This document shows positions 1 to 8,142 of a DNA stretch of 64,000 bases, in pieces. The notes below the pieces were generated by a model that saw only the letters and a list, made by a program, of their open reading frames with translations, searched no databases and was not told the DNA's origin. The stretch covers positions 22,462 through 86,461 of the forward strand of contig JBPOHT010000051.1 of assembly GCA_052035235.1 (NCBI GenBank), read 5' to 3'. How positions within the stretch are numbered: the stretch's first letter is position 1; each line of letters opens with the position of its first letter. Made by a program: the position numbers and the translations under genes. The stretch is from Solimonas_A sp052035235. GTDB lineage: Bacteria; Pseudomonadota; Gammaproteobacteria; Nevskiales; Nevskiaceae.

Positions 1-449
1 ACCCCAAGGCCACCGAAGCCATGATTGCCGAAGAAGCCGCCAGCGCCGCCCCCGCGGACAAGAAGCCCGAAGCCGCCGCCAAGCCCAAGGCCGCAGCGCC
101 GGCACCGGCCGGCGATGCCGGGCATATCGGCATCGAGGACTTCGGCAAGGTGGACCTGCGCGTCGCGCGCATCGAGAACGCCGAGCACGTCGAAGGCGCC
201 GACAAGCTGCTGAAGCTGAGCCTGGACCTGGGCCCCCTGGGCAAGCGCCAGGTCTTCGCCGGCATCAAGTCCGCCTACGCGCCGGAGCAGCTGGTGGGCC
301 GCCTCACCGTGATGGTGGCCAACCTGGCGCCGCGCAAGATGAAGTTCGGCATGTCCGAGGGCATGGTGCTGGCCGCCAGCCACGGCGACGGCAAGCCCTT
401 CCTGCTCCTGCCGGACGATGGGGCGGAGCCGGGGATGCGGATCAAGTGA
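1..449 (+). CDS. metG: Methionine-tRNA ligase, C-terminal part (partial)
   Basis: Only the 3' end of this gene is in the window; its reading frame is open from the first bases. An Ala/Pro/Lys-rich linker is followed by a complete Trbp111/EMAP-II-like tRNA-binding OB-fold, from about the IGIEDFGKVDLRV motif through KMKFGMSEGM to the stop. This is the dimerisation and tRNA-binding tail of long bacterial MetRS, which charges tRNA-Met in the cytoplasm. The catalytic and anticodon domains lie upstream, outside the window. A free-standing Trbp111-type protein is the alternative, but the linker and the rnfB-nth context favour metG. Confidence 0.88.
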   Translation, partial: PKATEAMIAEEAASAAPADKKPEAAAKPKAAAPAPAGDAGHIGIEDFGKVDLRVARIENAEHVEGADKLLKLSLDLGPLGKRQVFAGIKSAYAPEQLVGRLTVMVANLAPRKMKFGMSEGMVLAASHGDGKPFLLLPDDGAEPGMRIK

Positions 450-453
450 TGTT

Positions 454-481
454 CTCCTCTCTCGTGCTTGCGGGAGAGGGG
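454..481. repeat. REP-like palindrome, degenerate half copy
   Basis: A CTCTC...GAGAGGGG palindrome lies 5 nt after the metG stop. It is a diverged member of the CCCTCTCCCGC/GCGGGAGAGGG family seen elsewhere in the window, at 663-688, 9523-9546, 18096-18201, 24749-24853, 59936-59961 and 63806-63830. Confidence 0.6.
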
Positions 482-604
482 TGATCCGCCGCGCTTTGGC
501 GATGACTAAATGTCATCGCCTGCGGCGGATCACGGGCGGCCATGGATGGCCGCCCCGGGGTTGGATCAGGAGATGAGGTCCCGCCATGGATGGCGTCACC
601 GCTT
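481..604. repeat. Composite structured repeat, copy 1
   Basis: Three modules follow each other. First is a nested hairpin: outer arms 481-492/522-533 (12 bp, perfect) and inner arms 498-506/512-520 (9 bp, perfect) around a TAAAT loop. Second is a GGGCGGCC...GGCCGCCC hairpin at 534-555 with an ATGGAT loop. Third is a conserved box at about 564-604 containing GAGGTCCCGCC-ATGGATGGCG. The same order recurs after fabH at 17921-18091 with compensatory stem changes. The spacer 450-688 holds no gene. Confidence 0.7.
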
Positions 605-662
605 TATTTCTGTAAGGCACAGTAAGTGAGCTCTGGAAGTTCTACAGAAACCCTCTCCCCTT

Positions 663-688
663 CCCCTCTCCCACAAGTGGGAGAGGGG
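663..688. repeat. REP-like palindrome at the rnfB start
   Basis: A perfect 11-bp stem (663-673/678-688) encloses a CAAG loop. The innermost pair is A-T where other copies have G-C, so base pairing is conserved across the change. The right arm GAGAGGGG abuts the likely rnfB start codon and could serve as its ribosome-binding site. Confidence 0.7.
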
Positions 689-1309
689 TTGTTGGCCGAC
701 CGCATCGACGCCCTGCTGCCGCAGACGCAATGCCAGCGCTGCGGCTACCCCGCCTGCCGGCCTTACGCCGACGCGGTCGCCGAGGGCGCAGCGGGCATCA
801 ATCAGTGCCCGCCGGGTGGCGACGAGGGCATCGCCGCGCTGTCCGGGCTCACCGGGAAGCCGATTATCCCGATGAACCCCGTCAACGGTGTTCCGATCAC
901 GCTGAGCTTCGTCGCCGTGATCGACGAGCCGGTCTGCATCGGCTGCACCAAGTGCATCCAGGTTTGCCCCACCGACGCGATCCTCGGTGCCAGCCAGCTG
1001 ATGCATACCGTGATCGAGGCCGAATGCAGCGGCTGCGAACTCTGCATCCCGGCCTGCCCGGTGGACTGCATCGCCATGATCCCGGCCCCGCAGTTGTCCA
1101 TGCCAGCGCGCGCGCCGCAGTTCCGCCACCGCTACGAACAGCGCGAACGCCGCCTCGCACGCATTGCCGACGAGCGCCGGAACGTGCACGAGCAGCGCAA
1201 GGCCCTGCTGAAGGCGCGCGCCGCCGCCAGCGATCCCAGCGAAGCCCCATCCGATCCGATAGCCCGTGCCCTGGCCGCCGCACGCGCCAAGGCCGCCAAG
1301 CCCCAATGA
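689..1309 (+). CDS. rnfB: RnfB-like ferredoxin (orphan electron-transport subunit)
   Basis: This is an RnfB/RsxB-type Fe-S protein of about 206 residues. An N-terminal [4Fe-4S] motif (C15, C18, C23, C40) in the QTQCQRCGYPAC context is followed by two ferredoxin motifs (C83/86/89/93 and C113/116/119/123) and a basic, helical tail. The usual RnfB N-terminal membrane helix is absent, and no other rnf genes are nearby, so it may act as a soluble redox carrier. The start is uncertain: the frame is open back to a GTG at 626, but that segment is REP repeat, so TTG at 689 or 692 is preferred. nth begins 10 nt downstream; rnfB-nth adjacency is also seen at the end of the E. coli rsx operon. Confidence 0.85.
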   Translation: MLADRIDALLPQTQCQRCGYPACRPYADAVAEGAAGINQCPPGGDEGIAALSGLTGKPIIPMNPVNGVPITLSFVAVIDEPVCIGCTKCIQVCPTDAILGASQLMHTVIEAECSGCELCIPACPVDCIAMIPAPQLSMPARAPQFRHRYEQRERRLARIADERRNVHEQRKALLKARAAASDPSEAPSDPIARALAAARAKAAKPQ

Positions 1310-1319
1310 ATCCCAGGAA

Positions 1320-1967
1320 ATGAATCCCCGGAAGCGACACGAGATCTTCTCGCGCCTGCGCGCCGCCAACCCGGAGCCGACCACCGAGCTGAACTACAGC
1401 ACGCCCTTCGAGCTGCTGGTAGCCGTGGTGCTGTCCGCCCAGGCCACCGACGTCGGCGTCAACAAGGCCACTGCCCGGCTCTTCCCGGTCGCCAACACGC
1501 CGCAGGCGATCCTGGCGCTGGGCGAGGACGGCCTGAAGCAGCACATCAAGACCATCGGCCTCTACCAGACCAAGGCGAAGAACGTCATCGGCCTCTGCCA
1601 GCAGTTGCTGGACCTGCATGGCGGCGAGGTGCCGCGTGACCGCGAGGCCCTGGAAGCCCTGCCAGGTGTCGGCCGCAAGACCGCCAACGTCGTGATGAAT
1701 ACGGCCTTCGGTGAAGCCACCATCGCCGTGGACACGCACATCTTCCGCGTGTCCAACCGCACCGGCCTGGCCCCCGGCAAGAACGTGCGCCAGGTGGAGG
1801 ATCGCCTGCTCAAGTTCACCCCCGAGGAATTCCGCCGCGACGCCCACCACTGGCTGATCCTGCACGGACGCTACGTCTGCAAGGCGCTAAAGCCCGAGTG
1901 CATGCCATGCCGCATCGCCGACCTCTGTGAGTACAAGCACAAACGCCTGCCGCCCCCGATCCCATGA
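1320..1967 (+). CDS. nth: Endonuclease III (DNA glycosylase/AP lyase)
   Basis: A base-excision repair enzyme that removes oxidised pyrimidines and cleaves AP sites. The 215-aa product aligns with E. coli Nth from the first residues. It has the helix-hairpin-helix LPGVGRKTANVV with catalytic Lys120, the catalytic Asp138 in VDTHIFRV, and the C-terminal C-X6-C-X2-C-X5-C [4Fe-4S] motif. ATG 1320 is chosen over an upstream GTG because it gives the family N-terminus MNPRKRHEIF. The gene lies 10 nt after rnfB and its stop overlaps the next start by 4 nt, implying co-transcription. Confidence 0.97.
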   Translation: MNPRKRHEIFSRLRAANPEPTTELNYSTPFELLVAVVLSAQATDVGVNKATARLFPVANTPQAILALGEDGLKQHIKTIGLYQTKAKNVIGLCQQLLDLHGGEVPRDREALEALPGVGRKTANVVMNTAFGEATIAVDTHIFRVSNRTGLAPGKNVRQVEDRLLKFTPEEFRRDAHHWLILHGRYVCKALKPECMPCRIADLCEYKHKRLPPPIP

Positions 1968-2320
1968 AGCCCCTCGCTCCCAGACCCCGCCTGCACGCCC
2001 TGCCGATGATCGCCACCGCACTCGGCCTGGGCCTTGGCGCCCACTACGGCGAACGCTGGTACCACCTGCCGAAGTACGACGAGCAAGACCTGCAGGCCTC
2101 GGTGGAACTGAACCTCGCCATCGACCTGGAACAACGCGGACCACAGCTGCAGCCCGCACCTGCAGAGCGTGAACGCCTGCGTCAGCAGATCCGGCAGGAA
2201 ATCGACGCGGACATCGCGCGGGAGGCGGGGGAGGTGAAGCAGGGCTTCGCAGCAGCGATGCTGATGCTGCTGTTCGGTGGGGGGTATCTGGCACTACGCA
2301 TGCGCAGCCACGGAGGCTAA
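1964..2320 (+). CDS. Small membrane protein of unknown function
   Basis: A 118-aa protein I do not recognise. A hydrophobic stretch at about residues 14-26 and another at about 94-110 flank a hydrophilic middle rich in Glu, Gln and Arg that is probably helical, so two membrane helices with a cytoplasmic or periplasmic loop are plausible. It is translationally coupled to nth by an ATGA overlap, and a strong terminator follows 35 nt after its stop. It is therefore probably the last gene of the metG/rnfB-nth group. Nothing in the sequence indicates a biochemical activity. Confidence 0.7.
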   Translation: MKPLAPRPRLHALPMIATALGLGLGAHYGERWYHLPKYDEQDLQASVELNLAIDLEQRGPQLQPAPAERERLRQQIRQEIDADIAREAGEVKQGFAAAMLMLLFGGGYLALRMRSHGG

Positions 2321-2354
2321 GCGGAAGCTCGCGAGCTTTGTCCCGCGCAGCAGA

Positions 2355-2394
2355 AAAAAGAAGGGCGGCCCGAGGGCCGCCCTTCTTCATTTTC
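2355..2394. terminator. Bidirectional rho-independent terminator
   Basis: A perfect 11-12 bp stem, GAAGGGCGGCCC/GGGCCGCCCTTC, is flanked by an A tract on the left and a T-rich tract on the right. It sits between convergent genes and can terminate both. Confidence 0.9.
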
Positions 2395-2410
2395 ACTGGC
2401 TACCGAATCT

Positions 2411-5380
2411 TCAGGGGCCCGGCGGCGTCACGTCATCCAGGCGCAGACGCAGCTCGTAGCGGGTATCGACCCCGCTGGGGCTCACCACCCTCAGGGTCAG
2501 CGCGCCCAGCTGATCGCCCGGGACATAGGCCTCGTCCACGATGGTCCAGGAGTAGGTGTTGCCCGCGATCGAGTCGTCGTTGGTATCCGGCACGATGAAA
2601 TCGTCCGTCGGCGTGATCGTCACGTCGCCACCGTCATTGACCAGCGAGATGATCGTCCCGGACGGCATCGGCTGATCGTTGCGGTCACGGATCACGACAC
2701 GGAAGGTCACCGTACCGCCGGTACCCGCCCGCGTCGGGATGGTTACGGTCGGGACGTTGCCGTCTTCGAACACGAAGCTGCCACCGTTGACCGTGACGTC
2801 ACCCGTCGGCGGGCTGATGTCGATGTCCGGTCGAGACGCCGACATGGTCAGCACCTGCGTGTCGAACACGTAGAGGCTCTTCTGCGTGTCGCAGAGGGCT
2901 GTCCCCGCATCGCAGAGCGTGCCGGTGAACTTGCCGTTGGGGCCGTCGCGCACGCCGTTGTTGTTGAAGTCCTGGAACTCCTCCGATCCCGCGTCGTAGA
3001 CGCCGTCCAGGTCGTTATCCAGCCAGGGCTCCGGCAGGTCCTGGAACGGCTCGCCAGCGTCATACCTGCCGTTGCCGTTGAGATCGACGAAGCTCTCCTC
3101 GCCGATGCCGAAGGCGAGAATCTGCGTCCGCGGCCGGCGAGGGTTCTGGCTGCGCCAGGTTGCCGAGCAGGTACCGTTGGTCATGATGCAGCTGCCCGCG
3201 ATCGCGCCGCCATTGGTGCGGAAGGCGAACGAGGTGCCATCGGGCGCCGGATTGTTGAAGCGGTCGGCGGCGCGGATCGTCGCCGTCACCTGGGTGCCAT
3301 CACGGTCCAGGCCCTCGGCATTGTGCGTCGACAACGACAGCGACACGCTGTCCTGGTCGGGCAGGCCGGTGGTGATCGTCAGGTTGCTGGAAACGGTCGA
3401 GACCTTGGTCTCCACGCCACTATTGATCTGGGTGGCGGTCGCGGTGACGCGCACCGAGGTCTGCACCGTACCGGCACGCAGGCGGGTCACCACGCGACCA
3501 TTGGCGTCGGTCACCGCACTGGTTGGCTCCAACTGGATGCCGCCGACGACCGTGTTCGGGCTGAAGGTGACCGTCTGGTTGGGTAGAGGACCGCCGTTGG
3601 TGGTTTGCACCTGGAACACCAGTTCGGAGACTTCATTCAGACCCGTGCCCTTGATGCCAATGGTGGTCGGCGTGGCGGAGACGAAGCTGATCGCGTTCAG
3701 CGGGCCCGGCGGCGGCAGAGGCGGCTCAGGATCCGGCGTGAAGGTCACCGTCACGGCGCGGGTGGAGACGACGCCCCTGGGCGTGGTCACCTTGATGGTG
3801 AAGACGCCTGAGCGCGGCTCGTCCAGGCCTTCTGGCGGCTGGATCGCGAAATTGTAGGGATATGCCCCCGCCGCACTGGTGCAGGGCTGGGCGTACGTGC
3901 TGTCTCCCACGATGGAGCCCAGCGACGTCGTGGCCGTCACCGTGGTCTGGCCCGGCATGGGCTGGCCGGCGTTGTCGGACACCAGCACGTTCACGCCCAC
4001 GGCGCCATTGGAGAGATCGATGGGGCTGGGGGAAATCTGGATATTGGCGGCGGAGCCCGACATGATGATGCGCTGCGAGTCGCGCACGTGCAGCGATGTC
4101 GCCGTATCGCAGCCGGAATCGCAGAGCACGCCGGTGAAGTTGCCGCTACCGGTGGTGAAACTGCCGTTGTTGTTAAAATCCAAGAAGGGTTCGTTGGCAT
4201 CGCGAACGCCGTCCTCATCGTTGTCGACGAAGGCTTCGTCCATGTCGGTAAAGGGCTCGCCGGCATCGTAGCGCCCATCACCGTTGACGTCGGTGAAACT
4301 CTCCTCACCGATGGCCGTCGCCAGGATCGTCACGCGACGGTTCGCCACGCGCGGCTGCTGCGACGTAAAGGTCACCGAGCAGGCGCCGTCCGTGGTGAGG
4401 CATTGTGGCTGGATCGCTCCGCCCTCGGCCCGGAAGGCCACGGCCGTTCCATCCGGCACCGGGTTATTGAAGCGATCGGCAGCGCGGATGTTGACGCTTG
4501 TCGTGGTGCCGTCGTAATCGCCGCCCTCGATGTTGAAGCAGCCTACGCTGAGCGAGAAGCTGTCCTGGTCGGCCAAGCCGGTCGAGATGACCAGTGAGTC
4601 CGACTGCGCTGGAGGGACATTGGGCAAGCTGGTCTGGGCCGTAACTCGCACGCTGGTCGCCACGGTGCCGGAGCGCACGGTGGTCTGGACGTATCCATTG
4701 CTATCGGTGGTGCCGGTCGTGGGATTCAGCGTGATGCCGCCCACTGTGGTGTCGAGGCTGAAGCTGACATCGACGTTGGCCACCGGGCCGCCAGCGGAGT
4801 TCAGCGCGCGGAAGCGCACCGCCGAGGTTTCCGGCTGACCGGCACCGCGCAGGCGGATGGCCGTCGGGGTGGCGGAGGTGAACTGCAGGGAGCTGATCGG
4901 GGAAGGCTGCACGGTGACCGTGCCCTGCGCCACGAGCGCGGTGCCGCCGACCGTCGCGGTGGCGCGGACCAGATCGCTGCCGGAACAACCCAGTGCGCGA
5001 TAGGTGCTGGTGGCGCTGCCGCCGGTGGTGAGCACCGGGGAATCGATCGACGCGCGGTCGTTGGAAGCGCAGGGGGAGGAGAACGTCACCTCGACCAGAT
5101 CGGTCAGCAGGGCGTTGCTATTGGCCGTATCGACGATATTGACCCGCAGCGTGGTGCTCCCGCCGGCTGCCACCGACGTGCTGCCGATCTCGATGGTGCC
5201 TGGCGTGAACGTGCTGCCATTCAGCACACCCATCCGGTACACCGGGGTCGCAGGACCGCCAGGGTCGGGATTATTGGGGTTGCCGGTGCCGTCGCCGTTG
5301 CCGACCGACCCGCCGCCGCAAGCAGCCAGCATCAGCGACGCGACGGCCGCAAACAGGTATCCGCGAGTGTGTTTGAACAT
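2411..5380 (-). CDS. Large Ig-like, calcium-loop surface lipoprotein
   Basis: A 989-aa exported protein. The N-terminus has a lipobox (LMLAAC, Cys21) followed by Gly/Asn-rich linker. The body carries two long homologous modules. Each has Big_1/invasin-like Ig domains (RAADRFNNPxPDGT motif) and then an acidic stretch of repeated DxNxDGxxD and DNDxDGxxD loops ending in DFNNNG, resembling EF-hand or thrombospondin-3 calcium loops. Paired cysteines follow each module, and a further Ig-like segment closes the protein. ATG 5380 is chosen because GGAG lies 5 nt upstream and it begins the signal peptide; the frame is open further 5'. An outer-membrane-anchored structural or adhesive role is inferred. 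The gene stands alone. Confidence 0.85.
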   Translation of the reverse strand: MFKHTRGYLFAAVASLMLAACGGGSVGNGDGTGNPNNPDPGGPATPVYRMGVLNGSTFTPGTIEIGSTSVAAGGSTTLRVNIVDTANSNALLTDLVEVTFSSPCASNDRASIDSPVLTTGGSATSTYRALGCSGSDLVRATATVGGTALVAQGTVTVQPSPISSLQFTSATPTAIRLRGAGQPETSAVRFRALNSAGGPVANVDVSFSLDTTVGGITLNPTTGTTDSNGYVQTTVRSGTVATSVRVTAQTSLPNVPPAQSDSLVISTGLADQDSFSLSVGCFNIEGGDYDGTTTSVNIRAADRFNNPVPDGTAVAFRAEGGAIQPQCLTTDGACSVTFTSQQPRVANRRVTILATAIGEESFTDVNGDGRYDAGEPFTDMDEAFVDNDEDGVRDANEPFLDFNNNGSFTTGSGNFTGVLCDSGCDTATSLHVRDSQRIIMSGSAANIQISPSPIDLSNGAVGVNVLVSDNAGQPMPGQTTVTATTSLGSIVGDSTYAQPCTSAAGAYPYNFAIQPPEGLDEPRSGVFTIKVTTPRGVVSTRAVTVTFTPDPEPPLPPPGPLNAISFVSATPTTIGIKGTGLNEVSELVFQVQTTNGGPLPNQTVTFSPNTVVGGIQLEPTSAVTDANGRVVTRLRAGTVQTSVRVTATATQINSGVETKVSTVSSNLTITTGLPDQDSVSLSLSTHNAEGLDRDGTQVTATIRAADRFNNPAPDGTSFAFRTNGGAIAGSCIMTNGTCSATWRSQNPRRPRTQILAFGIGEESFVDLNGNGRYDAGEPFQDLPEPWLDNDLDGVYDAGSEEFQDFNNNGVRDGPNGKFTGTLCDAGTALCDTQKSLYVFDTQVLTMSASRPDIDISPPTGDVTVNGGSFVFEDGNVPTVTIPTRAGTGGTVTFRVVIRDRNDQPMPSGTIISLVNDGGDVTITPTDDFIVPDTNDDSIAGNTYSWTIVDEAYVPGDQLGALTLRVVSPSGVDTRYELRLRLDDVTPPGP

Positions 5381-5505
5381 TAGCTCCAGCCCGCCGCGTC
5401 CCCCGCGGCTCGAGGTAAAAGTCAGCCCGATGCTATCCCAGAAAATCAATCAAAACAAGCAAGTCAGGCAACAAGTGAAAGTAGTGTGCAAAGTGCGCGC
5501 TGGGG

Positions 5506-5581
5506 TGGTGCCCTTGGCAGGAATCGAACCTGCGACCTACCGCTTAGGAGGCGGTCGCTCTATCCACTGAGCTACAAAGGC
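5506..5581 (-). tRNA. tRNA-Arg (anticodon CCT)
   Basis: The minus strand folds into a full cloverleaf: acceptor GCCTTTG/CAAGGGC, D-arm AGCTCAGTGGATAGAGC, anticodon stem ACCGC/GCGGT with loop CTCCTAA (anticodon CCT, reads AGG), T-arm CAGGTTCGATTCCTG. The 3' CCA is encoded. Confidence 0.97.
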
Positions 5582-5692
5582 ATCTTGGCACGATCATGAC
5601 GGCCGGTTGAGGTCCGGCCGATGACAGGTGCCGGCGGGCCGGCGGCGAATATTGTAGCTGTGCACGGGTCCAAGTGCCTGTAAGCCATCCGC

Positions 5693-5698
5693 TATACT
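5693..5698 (+). promoter_or_regulatory. Candidate -10 box for gspAB
   Basis: TATACT lies 37 nt before the gspA GTG start. No convincing -35 hexamer is visible at 16-18 bp, so this is a weak call. Confidence 0.3.
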
Positions 5699-5735
5699 CG
5701 ATCCGGTCCAAGGACCGATCCCGAAGATCCCTACT

Positions 5736-7391
5736 GTGTATACCCAGTTCTTCCAGCTCCGGGAGATGCCGTTTGCCATCACCCCGGACCCTGCCTATCT
5801 CTATATGTCCCCGCGCCACCAGGAGGCGCTGGGGCATCTGCTGTATGGCACCGGCCAGCATGGCGGCTTCGTCCAGCTGACCGGCGAAGTCGGCACCGGC
5901 AAGACCACCATTGTCCGTACCCTGCTGGAACAGCGCCTCGCCGATGTCGATGTGGCCATGGTGCACAATCCCAGGCAGTCGGAGATGGAGTTCGTGCAGT
6001 CGATCTGTGACGAACTGCACGTCGGCTACCAGGCCCCGGTGACGCTCAAGACCCTGGTCGATGCACTGAACAGCCATTTACTGAAGAGCCACGCCGAGGG
6101 CCGCCGCACGGTCCTGATCATCGACGAGGCGCAGAACCTGCGGCCGGAGGTGCTGGAACAGGTCCGCTTGCTGACCAACCTCGAGACCACCAAGGACAAG
6201 CTGCTGCGGATCATGCTGATCGGCCAGCCGGAGCTGTCCGAGCTGCTGGCCCGGCCGGACCTGCGCCAGCTGGCGCAGCGCATCACCGCGCGCTTCCACC
6301 TGACCCCGCTCAGTGCCGCCGAGACCACCGAGTACATCCAGCACCGCCTGCGGGTGGCCGGGGCGGAGACCGAGATCTTCAGCCCGGCGGCCTGCCAGCA
6401 GGTGCACCGCTACGCCCGCGGCATCCCGCGTTTGATCAACATCGTCTGCGACCGTGCCCTGCTGGGTGCCTATTCGCAGGGCCAGCGCCGTATCAACCCG
6501 GACATGATCAAGCACGCCGCCCGCGAGGCCATCGGCGAGCTGCCCACCACCTTCGACCCGGGCGCGCCGCGGCGCTGGGCCAGCATCGAGACCCTCAGTG
6601 CCCTGGCGCTGGCGGTCTGCACCCTGGCCTTCCTCTATACCTTCGTGATCGCGCCGCGGTTGCAGCCCGCCCCGGCCGCCGGTGAAGCCGCCGCCCCGGC
6701 GGTAGCCGCCACGCCCACCGCCCGCCCTGCCCCGGCGGCGGCACCCCAGCGGTCGGCCGTCGCGCCTGCTTCCATGCCCGCCAGCCAGCTCGACCAGCTG
6801 CTGCGCATGCCGCAACCGCTGCCGGACCTGATGGGGCAGCTGGTGCGTCTCTGGGGCGCCCAGCTGCGCCTGCCGCGCGGCGGCAACCCCTGCGAGGCCC
6901 TGAGCCGCGACCGGCTGGAGTGCTACCGCAGCAACGGCAGCTGGTCCGACCTGGGCCAGATCAACCGGGCGGCGATCCTGGTGCTCAAGACGCCCCAGGG
7001 CGAGCAGCACGCGCTGCTGCGCGAGCTCACCACCACGCATGCCGGCTTCGACACGCCTTTCGGCACCGTACGCATAACCCTGGGCGAGCTCGACAAGCTG
7101 TGGAGCGGCGACTTCCTGTTGCTGTGGCGCCGCGATACCGCCGACGGCCCCCTGCGCCCGGGTGACCGCAGCGCCGCCGTGCCCCTGGTCTGGGAGCGCC
7201 TGGCGGAGTTGGACGGCGTGGCGATACCGCCGGAAGTGAATACCTATTACGGGCGCAAGCTGGAGGACGCGCTGCGCCAGTTCCAGCAGCAGCGCGGCCT
7301 GCCGGTGGATGGCGTGCTGAACACCCGCACGCTGATCGCACTGGGCGATGGCCAGCCCTCGACGCCGACGCTGCTGGGGAACACCCGATGA
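5736..7391 (+). CDS. gspA: Type II secretion-associated ATPase GspA/ExeA
   Basis: A 551-aa AAA+ protein of the ExeA family, which with GspB helps place the type II secretin in the outer membrane across the peptidoglycan. Walker A GEVGTGKT is at about residues 50-57 and Walker B LIIDEAQNL at about 125. A single membrane helix at about 283-305 is followed by an Ala/Pro linker and a periplasmic part that ends in a PG_binding_1 domain (about 506-540). It starts with GTG; MYTQFF is the typical family N-terminus. gspB overlaps by 4 nt. No other gsp genes are present, so the secretion machinery must be encoded elsewhere. Confidence 0.92.
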   Translation: MYTQFFQLREMPFAITPDPAYLYMSPRHQEALGHLLYGTGQHGGFVQLTGEVGTGKTTIVRTLLEQRLADVDVAMVHNPRQSEMEFVQSICDELHVGYQAPVTLKTLVDALNSHLLKSHAEGRRTVLIIDEAQNLRPEVLEQVRLLTNLETTKDKLLRIMLIGQPELSELLARPDLRQLAQRITARFHLTPLSAAETTEYIQHRLRVAGAETEIFSPAACQQVHRYARGIPRLINIVCDRALLGAYSQGQRRINPDMIKHAAREAIGELPTTFDPGAPRRWASIETLSALALAVCTLAFLYTFVIAPRLQPAPAAGEAAAPAVAATPTARPAPAAAPQRSAVAPASMPASQLDQLLRMPQPLPDLMGQLVRLWGAQLRLPRGGNPCEALSRDRLECYRSNGSWSDLGQINRAAILVLKTPQGEQHALLRELTTTHAGFDTPFGTVRITLGELDKLWSGDFLLLWRRDTADGPLRPGDRSAAVPLVWERLAELDGVAIPPEVNTYYGRKLEDALRQFQQQRGLPVDGVLNTRTLIALGDGQPSTPTLLGNTR

Positions 7392-8074
7392 GCTACATCC
7401 TCGACGCGCTGCGCAAGGCCGAGCGCGAACGCAACCTCGGCCAGCCGCCCTCGATGCAGGCGGTGACCCAGCCCTCGGCCCTGCACCGGCCGCAGCGCCG
7501 CCCCCTGTGGCCGCTGCTGCTGGGGCTGGCCGTGCTGATGCTGATCGCCACGGCCGCCACGCTGGCCTGGCAGCGGCATCGCGCGCCTGCGGCCGCCGCG
7601 CCGGCCGAGGTGGCACCGGATCCGGCACCCGTCGCGGCCCTGCCGGCGCCGGTACCCGGCGCGGTCAGCAGCTTCGACGACCTGGCCCCGCCGGAGCCCG
7701 CGCTGCCGCCGGCCGAGGAGGAGGAAATGCCCGCCGAGGTGGCCGTGACCCCGCCGCCGTCCGCGCGGACCGTCCCCGTGGAGGCGCCCCCGGTACAGGA
7801 AGAGGAGCCGGTGGAAGAGCCGGCCGCGATGGCGGAGCCGGTTCTGCCGCTGGTGCGCGACATGCCGCCGTCCTGGCGCGCCGCCTTCCCGCAGCTCACG
7901 GTGGAGGTCCACGTCTACAACGACAACCCTGCCAAACGCTGGGTGATGATCGGCTCGCGTCGCTATCGCGAGGGCGAGGGCCTGGCGGAGGGTCCGCGCC
8001 TGGTGCAGATCACGCCGGACGGGATCGTCTTCGAGCAGCAGGGGCAGCGGGCGCTGTACCCGATCACCCGCTAG
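7388..8074 (+). CDS. gspB: General secretion pathway protein GspB
   Basis: A 228-aa bitopic membrane protein and partner of GspA in secretin assembly. It has the characteristic N-terminus MSYILDALRKAERERNLG, one membrane helix at about residues 42-60, a long Pro/Ala/Glu-rich periplasmic linker, and a C-terminal GspB domain (about 160-228) ending near FEQQGQRALYPI. The start overlaps the gspA stop (ATGA), and a perfect terminator follows 11 nt after its stop, closing the operon. Confidence 0.92.
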   Translation: MSYILDALRKAERERNLGQPPSMQAVTQPSALHRPQRRPLWPLLLGLAVLMLIATAATLAWQRHRAPAAAAPAEVAPDPAPVAALPAPVPGAVSSFDDLAPPEPALPPAEEEEMPAEVAVTPPPSARTVPVEAPPVQEEEPVEEPAAMAEPVLPLVRDMPPSWRAAFPQLTVEVHVYNDNPAKRWVMIGSRRYREGEGLAEGPRLVQITPDGIVFEQQGQRALYPITR

Positions 8075-8084
8075 GGTCTCAGGC

Positions 8085-8124
8085 AACGAAAAAGGGGAGC
8101 GTCGAGACGCTCCCCTTTTTCGTT
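8085..8124. terminator. Bidirectional rho-independent terminator
   Basis: A perfect 19-bp inverted repeat (8085-8103/8106-8124) with a GC core GGGGAGCGTC flanked by A5 and T5 tracts. It serves gspAB and the convergent aminotransferase gene. Confidence 0.95.
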
Positions 8125-8142
8125 GTGCACCGCCTGGCCGCT

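Noticed and set aside
626..688. N-terminal extension of rnfB to GTG 626
   Set aside because: The extension is translated REP repeat and unlike RnfB N-termini; the start is placed at 689/692, although not proven.
2411..5449. Longer start of the Ig-like lipoprotein at 5449
   Set aside because: The extra residues precede a clean lipoprotein signal peptide with its own GGAG site at 5380.
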